Part shown: positions 49,801 to 58,800 of the stretch, one piece after another
How positions within the stretch are numbered: the stretch's first letter is position 1
Layout of the letters: every line of letters starts with the position of its first letter
Source of the DNA: Conchocele bisecta
Lineage: Eukaryota > Mollusca > Bivalvia > Lucinida > Thyasiridae
Length of the DNA: 64,000 nucleotides
Direction of reading: 5' to 3'
Assembly: GCA_029237695.1 (NCBI GenBank)
Contig: CM055274.1
Span: forward strand, 19,829,505-19,893,504
Position numbers and translations under genes: made by a program
The notes under the pieces: model-generated
The model's database searches: none
Seen by the model: the letters and a program-made list of their open reading frames with translations, nothing else
What the model was told of the DNA's origin: nothing

Positions 49801-52800
49801 TTTATTGGTGATTAAAGGTCATGTAAAACCGGGCAAACGTGTTCGATCCCGTTTTCACATGCTGCATTGAGAGGGGGGATCCCAAAAGCAGAACGGAATA
49901 TTTACATCGAGAACAAATATATTCAGCCCTGAAATTAGACTAAGCTGACCTGATGCCAGGTCCATACCATACCAAAGTCACTTGGCCCCATCCCTTAAAA
50001 TAGGATTACGAATAATCGTAATACTCACATAAGGGTTATAACCAGATCCAACTGTCACATACGAAATGCAAAAGACGTATGTGAGGGCCAAACCAGGTGG
50101 AATTCCGGTAAGGATGAATCCCGATCGTTAAATTACTCTTCGCATTCTCCCACCTGCCACCCACTCGGCAAGCCTTGGAATTCCCACGCGTTTCCTAGCC
50201 TTGCCTGGAAAACTTGATATCAGAAGACATTATCCTCGTATTCTCTATGTATCGTATCTTTAAATAATTTAGTCTAGCAATCTTTATTAATCATTTTGAC
50301 AATATAAATGCATGCCTGGGGCCCGTATCACTAAACTTTGTACGACTAAAATGCACATTTAGGATCGTCTGGAAATTTCAATTGATGGGTTTACATTTAT
50401 TTAGCATCATATGCTCAATAAATGTAAATCCAATAATTTTTTACGAGAGCACATTGTTAATGTGAAATTTACAGACTATCATTCATAAGTTTGCATCGAG
50501 GCAACTGTCTCATGAGCATACATACATGACTATGGTATAATATACGTACAATGCAAGATGGCGTACGTGGGTAAGCTACTAAATATAATAAATTCAGAAA
50601 CAGCACAATCGTGGCAAATAGGCAAATATATTTCAGACCCTGCCGCGACCACTAATACATATGTCTGTATTTGTATCATACACTTATGTATATCGCACAG
50701 TCTCCGCTTACTGATCACAGTGTGTACTAAGTGTTATAATAGCTCGTATTATTTTAAACAATAAATGAGAAATATACATACATATGTACACACAAATGCA
50801 AACATGCACATACATGTACACACATGTACGCACATATACACACCCATGTATATATATATCTTCTTTCCAAATGTGGTATAGTATTACATGTCTATATACG
50901 TACATATAGACACATATACATATGTGTACATACACACACATAAAACAATGCATCAGTGGTAGCGTCATCGCATGAACGTTCTTTCCCTGAAACAGGAATG
51001 CTTTGATCATACATTGCATTCCAATTGTCGTTTCAAAGTAATATTGCACAGATAATACATGTATCTACGTTCCACACGAGTGTATGATAATTTAACAAAG
51101 CAAAGCATATAAGGCTTACTAGTAGTTAAAGTGAAGATATAGGTGATCAGCTTTATCAAATGATCCTCTTACGTAAGTTATAGGGATCAGGGGGCCGTTT
51201 CACTAATATTTGTACGACTAGAATGTTCGTAAGTCCAAATTTAGGATCGTCTGGAAATTTCGATTGATTTATTTACAGCCTATGTTCAATAAATGTAAAT
51301 CCAACAATTGTTTACAATAAAACATAGTTAACATGAAATTTACAGAATATAATAATCTTTCACTTACGAACATTTTAGTCGTACGACGTTTAGTGAAACT
51401 GACCCCTGGTCACCTGCAAATTTCTACGATGATGTATGTAAATATGGTATTACGTCCGTTCAACAGCGCAGCTCACATCTGTATTGCGGTTGAGCGGGGC
51501 GGATCGAAATTTAGCACAATAGTTATGAATTCCTGACCGGTGTCAAGTGCCCTTATCACCCCCAAACAACTTGGACACATTCGCCTTTACTCGACTCTTA
51601 CAAGTAGCTGTCTATAATATGGGTATTCTTATACAATACATCGTCAGCTATAGTCACGTCTATGAATATAATTCGGGGGATTCCATTTACGTTACATCCT
51701 CTATTTATATTTTGAATATTGCATTGTGTCGGGGTTATTCTGTGCTAGTCGTATATCGATATCCAGGATGTCGTCTTTCCATCTACCGTGAGCAGGTTGG
51801 AGTATGTAAAGGGTAAATGTAGCGATGGGATTCATCCATAACGGAATCCCGGTATCCCTGGTTTGACACTCGTGTAAATGTTTGGCATTCTGGTACTTGA
51901 GAGTTGGATCCTGTTATACCCATTATAAAATAATAAGATCAGTACCAATCCTGTTACTTTTGGGGAGTGGGGCTAAGTGACTATGGCATGGTTAGGACCT
52001 TGCACCAGATCAGGCTATTCAAATTTCAGACCTGATTATATTGTTCCCGTAAATATTCAGTTCTAATTTTGGGAATTACAAGCCCCCCACCCACCCTCAT
52101 CACAACAGGTAACACATGAAATTCGACCCCATTAACCCGGCCTAAAATGACCTTAGCTGTTGACAGACCGTTACACACCATCAAATCAAATCAAATTTAC
52201 CCGGTAGCGCTAGTCAGGACAAGACGTTAATAAGCTAGTGAATCTTCCTAGGTCGTCGATTGATATTCACTGACCAGATATACATCTCTACCGAGTTGTG
52301 ACAGTAGACACGTGTATTATTTTATGTTTTAATACGGTCATGCTGCAAAATGTGAGATTCTGTGTTCAATAATATAGAGGAAAGAGAATAAAACTTGAAC
52401 ATATCGCTGAATTACGACCAGCAGAGAGCAAGCTGATCCACCCTGCTAGATCTGGTGCAAAATATTAATGGCTACCGTTTGCGATTGTGTGTTCATGTGT
52501 ACCTCGATTTGTCCTTGCTTTTTTCGCTATTATTAAAGGTACATGCCCACTCAGAAGGCACAAAATGTTCTTTATAGGAATTGAAATAAGTGTATAAGTG
52601 TGTCACTATTCCAGCAGTTCTAAAATTACGAGTACCCGCTATACAGATATAATCATTTAGTAATATTTGTTTTACTGCTAGTGACGCGCGGTGGTATCAG
52701 GCTATTTTCATATGCAAATGAGGTATGGTAGTTCTTAATTATTTATACAAATTAAATGCGTCACCTAAACAGATAGTATTCTCAACAGATTATAAAGAAT

Positions 52801-55800
52801 AATCATTGCACATCACAAAATAAATACAGAGAATAAATAGTAATGTCCGTTAACATTTTAAGGAAACGCGGTTATCGCCCCCAGTAGCAGTGTGCAAATT
52901 TACGTCGGATATAAAATGCATAATACTGCAAATCAAGACGTAGGGGAATGGTGAATGAATGTTTACTTTGCCAGAAAATGTTTCAGATGATGTCTTTGAT
53001 ATAAAGAACATGTTGTGCCGAAACGCGGTTATCGCCCCCAGTAGCAGTGTGCAAATTTACGTCGGATATAAAATGCATAATACTGCAAATCAAGACGTAG
53101 GGGAATGGTGAATGAATGTTTACTTTGCCAGAAAATGTTTCAGATGATGTCTTTGATATAAAGAACATGTTGTGCCTACTGAGTGGGCATGTACCTTTAA
53201 TGCGCATTCGTACAGTATACACGTCAAATATGACACTCTTTGAGTGAATATCTGCAGAAAATTGTTAAAAAGATGAAATGAAAGTTATTTGGGTTTAACG
53301 TCCTATAATCAGCCCCAGTTTAAATTTAATCCGACAGACAAGTTGGATGGAAATACTAAGCATTGTGCACACCGATAGTGATAATTAAACTCACAACCGC
53401 CGGTATTGAAGTACAATGCACTGTACGAGGGTGGGTCAGTAAGTAGTGTCTGTCTAACAATGCATCCAACTTCTGAATGACACAGAAGCCGAGCTCGCTC
53501 AAACCTGTATCAAATTGTATTTATCCACTGTTCCTGTCAATTCTGAATGACATCCAATACTCGATTTTCTACCGACCTACTTTTGGCTACTAAGCACATT
53601 ACATCTACAAAATATAAATTAAAAAAATGCATAAATAACAAATAATTCACCATCCCCAATTAGTTTTAAGTAATGAAATTCCATTAAATATTGATTTTAT
53701 TGCTGAACAAAATAATATGTGACTTTAACGCGAGGCCTATGCTCACATGTTTTAATAACATTTTGGAATTTGTGGACCAAATTTCCGAAGATTACTTTGA
53801 TGGAATTTTATCAAATAATAATATGGGGAGGGTGACTTGTTTGTTGTTGATGAAAAGGTATTACATGTACTTACATTTAAATACCTGGAACAGAGTAGTC
53901 TGCAGACGGTCAGAGATTACAAATGAAGCCATAATGAAATTACCATACTAATGAACTTACACATGTACTATTCTGACCACAAATGTGTATATTATCATGA
54001 TTATACGTCATGAAACAATAATAGATTACAATAAATTAATATTAAATAAATAGTATATCACCAGTTTCAACATTGACGAGACGGTCGATTTGAAATTCAC
54101 CAACGCGAGGACCCATGTTCCATTCTGAAGGTATACATTACGGCCCAGACACTTTGTCGTGCGCATACACTTAGTTTTCTCGGGCGTATGAGGTGTGCGA
54201 ACATAATTTTCCAGAACAGTATGTTAAATAATGCATATTTGTTGGCCTTATGCCATACAATAAGCAATGGAATGCGTATTTTTAATAAAAAGTGGTTAAA
54301 ACCGGGTAGGAAATATCACAGAAACCAGTTTGTTTACACACCGTCATCAAGTGTACCTTCCATAACGTTCTACAGAATGATGCCTCAGTGAAGACGTTAG
54401 TAGCAGTTTATCGGGGTCACATACCGCCACCCACTCGCCTATATGTATTTGCTAAAAGTTTAATGTAAGTTTGAAAATAAATACAAAATGTACCAACCTC
54501 GTGGTGCTGCTGCCACTGGGCGCCGCCATTTTGAGACCCGTGCACCTTTTTGACTCACATAAGGTACCCATGTACCAATCGTACGCCCATCCCCCTGCCC
54601 TATTCAAAGGGCCAACCAGTTTTGACATATGAGACAATCTAATCTCTGAACATCAGTACTTCCCAATTCCTATCATTTACACCAGACATCAGGTAGGTAG
54701 GCAATGGGTACCATATATTTAACAAGGTAAAACATAAGTCGGAGTAAGTGTTGAATTCCCCCACAACACGGCACATAAACAACTGACATGTTGCTCTGTA
54801 TGTACCATCCGGATGTAGGCATATTGTGGATGTGGTTGTAATTGGCACTTTGTGCCATCGCATTTAAAAATAGAAATAGTATACCCACAGTAGTCAGAAG
54901 AGCCCAGTAGCCTATTTCACCAAAATTGCTAAGTATACTTATCTAGCTTAGTATACTTGAGGGAGAAATCATTAATTTTACCCGAAATGCATTATTTCAT
55001 ATAGAACTAACGACTTCATATATTTAATGATTGAAAGTATGCATAATTATTATACTGAATTTATTACATTATCACAGCCAAAATGTGAAACGTGAAAATT
55101 TCTCCTTCAAAGTGTACTTAGCAAGATACGTATACTTTGCAATTTTTGTGAAATAGGCTACTGATGAACTAAATTATAACAAGTTGAGAAAGGCCATGTG
55201 ATTTTATACCTTAGGTGATGTGCGATTTTTCATGACAATATTGACATAAACTGTGATTCTCTGCAATTGACATGGAATGTTGAAGACATTTTCGAGCAAA
55301 TGACATGATTTGCGGAAAATCCCCTGAAATTTTAAATAGTTTTCATGCCATATCATAACACACATCTCTTAAGGTACAACATGACATGGCTTGTCTCAAT
55401 TGAGACACGACATGCGATTGTGTACCTAAGAACATGAAATATATTTACAGAAAATGTGTTATTTACTGTAAATGACGTCAAAAGATGACGAAATTTGTCA
55501 TCTTTCGACGTCATTTCGGGAAAATACCGTATATTTTGTAACTATTTTTCATGAGATATCGCACATGTTCTGAGATACAAAATCACATGACTTGTCTCAT
55601 TTAAGGCACTGTGTGTTAATATTAGTTCCAATTGTTTTAAAACTAAACTATTTTTTATGTATTCAATAAACATAACATGTAATAGTCAAATTCACCATTG
55701 AGAACAAGCATGGTTATATTCGTCAAGTGATGGACAGGTCAACATGCCTTGTGTACACAGATCTCCCTCCCAGCCGTCTCCACAGCCCATGTGACAGGCG

Positions 55801-58800
55801 CCATTCACATGATCGCATGTCGCCATACTATTGCAATTACCGCAGGTCTGGTTGCAAGCATCGCCCCATCTCGAGTCGGTGCATACTATAAAATAATGTA
55901 GTATACTGTTATGTATGGTAACTAAACGAATTTGATCAGCTATGATGTTAATATTCTGTGAAAACAGTATAATTCTGAAATACATCTAAAAGCTGTCAGT
56001 TTTCCATCGCATTCAGCACACGTATATCCATGGCGATCAACGGACACACTGGAACTGGGGCCCGTTTCACTAAACTTCGTACCATTAAAATGTTCGTAAG
56101 TGCGAATTTAGGATCGTTTGGAAATTCAATTGATGGATTAACATTTATTTAGCATGTTAAATAAATGTGAATCCAATAATTGTTTACAAGAAAACATTGT
56201 TAATGTGAAATTGACATACCGTCATAAGTTTGCACTTACGAACATTTTAGTCGTACGAAGCTTAGTGAAATGGTCCCCTGGTATAGTGGTATATGTAGTA
56301 GACAATCAATAATTTATCTAATCATAAAATGTTATTGATACAGATCATTTAGGAGATAATTGTATTGAAATTTGTAATTTGGGGAGATACTCGGTGGATT
56401 TACGGTTGGAGACTTCGATTTACGGCGACGCTGCAGGCGTAAATACACCGAGTATCTCCCCAAATAACACATTTCAATACTATTATCTCTATTCTAATGT
56501 ACGACCATTATTTCTGACTCATTTTCCTGACTTCTGAACCAAAATACCAACCCATATGGGCATCCCCATTACAACCCTCACTATATTGGCCGATTTACAT
56601 ATTGTCTGCAACCGTGACAACTGCCATTTAAACATATTACACGAAAAGAAATAGTGCAAAACAAATACATAAACTAATGAAGAATTGTGTTACAATTTAC
56701 AAACTTTTATTTCATATATATATTCTTTAGCATCCACCAATGATTATTTTATCTATGGTTCAATACTACCTTGACCATTAGAATAACTGTCCAATGACCG
56801 ACATTGCTGGGAATTCCCATTCAAAGTTAGAACAAAATGGCCGACATCGCTGATGCTTGTTTGTCGAGCTTGACATTTTACAGTTTTATAAGTGGGTCAC
56901 TTAATAATTGTAATAGTTATGGTTGTATATATTCACAGTGCAATTTTGGAAATTATATGGCGATGGATGTTGGTAAACGGCTGGTTTCGTAGGCTGTTCA
57001 ATGATGTGATTTTCCACCCTTTGCTGGTGATTGTGGCAGTACTTCAAGTAGCCAGTGTTGTGACAGGGCATCGCATGACCTTGATGCTGGACAGGTAACA
57101 GCAGTTGAGTGGATACAGAGTTGGGAGGGCTCACATATTCTTGATTAGCTCCAGCATTTTGGAGAATAGCCGAATACTGACGTTTCTGGTTGTCCGAACA
57201 ATCTCTATTTTATGACTTCACAGAACTTTCATTTGTGTGCTTTGACATTTGCATTATATATCTAGTGTCTATTCCAGCATGTGAAAGTAGGGTGATTGTT
57301 GTTGTCTATGGTTGGCATTGTCTTTGCTAAGTTTTGCATATTTTGAAATATTTTTCATCGTGTCGTTTAATGTCATTGGACCTACTGGACGGGTTGTATA
57401 CCAATCATCATCGTAGCAGTGTTTCTGTCGGAGTTGTTGAAGCAAGAGATCATTTGATTTGTTCTATTTACTCAGGTAAAATTTCAAAGATTGCACAGGA
57501 CAGTCTGTTTTATTGGTTGCATACATTCGCGTCGTGGATTCATGGTTGGTATCATTCCTGGGTGATTTTTGTAGCTTCATTGTAGTTCATTTCGACATAT
57601 TCAAGGCCGGTTTCGTCTATTTTGAATGCAAACGCATCTTCTCTTATTTTCGCAACATTTTCACGTCCGCGCCGCGCAAATTATAATGTGATGTCGAACT
57701 AAACTTTGCGTTGCAGAGAATTTGCCTCGGTTGTTTTAAGTGATTCCCTATTTTTTTTAAGATCACCTTCCGCTATTGTCGGATAATGTTGATCAAGACC
57801 GTCTGGTTTCAGTTTTTTTAACACTGCAAGGAAAACTTGGTTAGATTTGCGAAAATGTTTGTCCTTCATTAAGCAAACGTCTTTGTTGAAAGGCGGTCAT
57901 CGAATATGCCAGTTAATTGAAGATTTTAGGCCCACAAATGTCGACTTTCCGTACGGTTTTCCATCCTGGTTTCGAACTTCAGCATATAATTTATCCAGGT
58001 TCTTGCCCAGTTCCTCAGCCGCATTACATCCCTCGAAGTTTTCATTTTCGCCTCTTGCAGACATCCATTATGTAAATACATTACAATGTATTTACTATTT
58101 GTGTTGCGTTATTTATGTCGTCGGAAATGACGAAGTTCAATTTCGGTGCGAAAATGCATTTGTTCTTATCTTAATTAGTGTCTGTGCTTTCCCTCAACGT
58201 TTACGACCTTGTATCCAATCGCATTAATGCAATTCGCCTTAAGATGCAACCTTTTTGCTATTAGATTGCTTTATTTTCATTTGAGACCGTGCGAAAAGGT
58301 CGTATCTCACAGTGGCAATGATGTACCTCGTTGCTTAGTTGCGAACAGTAACTCTTACAATCTATCCACGTATTGTCCATAGCCAGAGTTACGATTCCAC
58401 TCATAGCTAGGATTCCTCTGCAGAATAGCTAATCATATTTGATTCACACTTCGGCAGTCAATTGTGACATAGTTTCCATCTTAGAAAAATATAAGGTCAT
58501 CTAAATTATGTAAATGTATGTCAAAATTACTGGAATATGTTATTTCATAATATTGATATTTTATTTCAGTTAAAAAATATAGAAAATCTTTCACAATTAA
58601 CTGCGAAAGTGCGATTCAGATCTGATTCGCTATTCTGCAGAGTAAGCTTCTGAGTGGAATCGCAACTCTGGCTAAGGACGGTACGCGAGTAGATTGCAAG
58701 AGTTACTGTTCGCAACTACTCATTGCTAATCGAGACAAAAATATCACACAAACATTTTATATCTCTTTCACTAATTTTGAATTGGATTGTTATATGATAA

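Larger units (their letters stand above)
34541..53914 (-). repeat. Right arm of the giant inverted repeat
   Basis: This is the reverse-complement partner of 1-27,498. Its inner edge at 34,541-34,560 matches 27,480-27,498 directly beside the N gap; its outer edge near 53,914 pairs with position 1. Differences confined to this arm are a Tc1-like element at 36,508-38,028, a GAC-rich block at 47.2-47.45 kb, a 211-bp tandem duplication at 47,981-48,403, a MITE hairpin at 48,831-48,977 and an exact 157-bp tandem duplication at 52,864-53,177. The receptor phosphatase exons in this arm continue in phase into the spacer, so this arm plus spacer looks like the natural chromosomal order. Confidence 0.95.

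Noticed and set aside
57847..58227. 126-residue plus-strand ORF
   Set aside because: It lies opposite the Crypton recombinase pseudogene, whose minus-strand frames match a known family; this one matches nothing.
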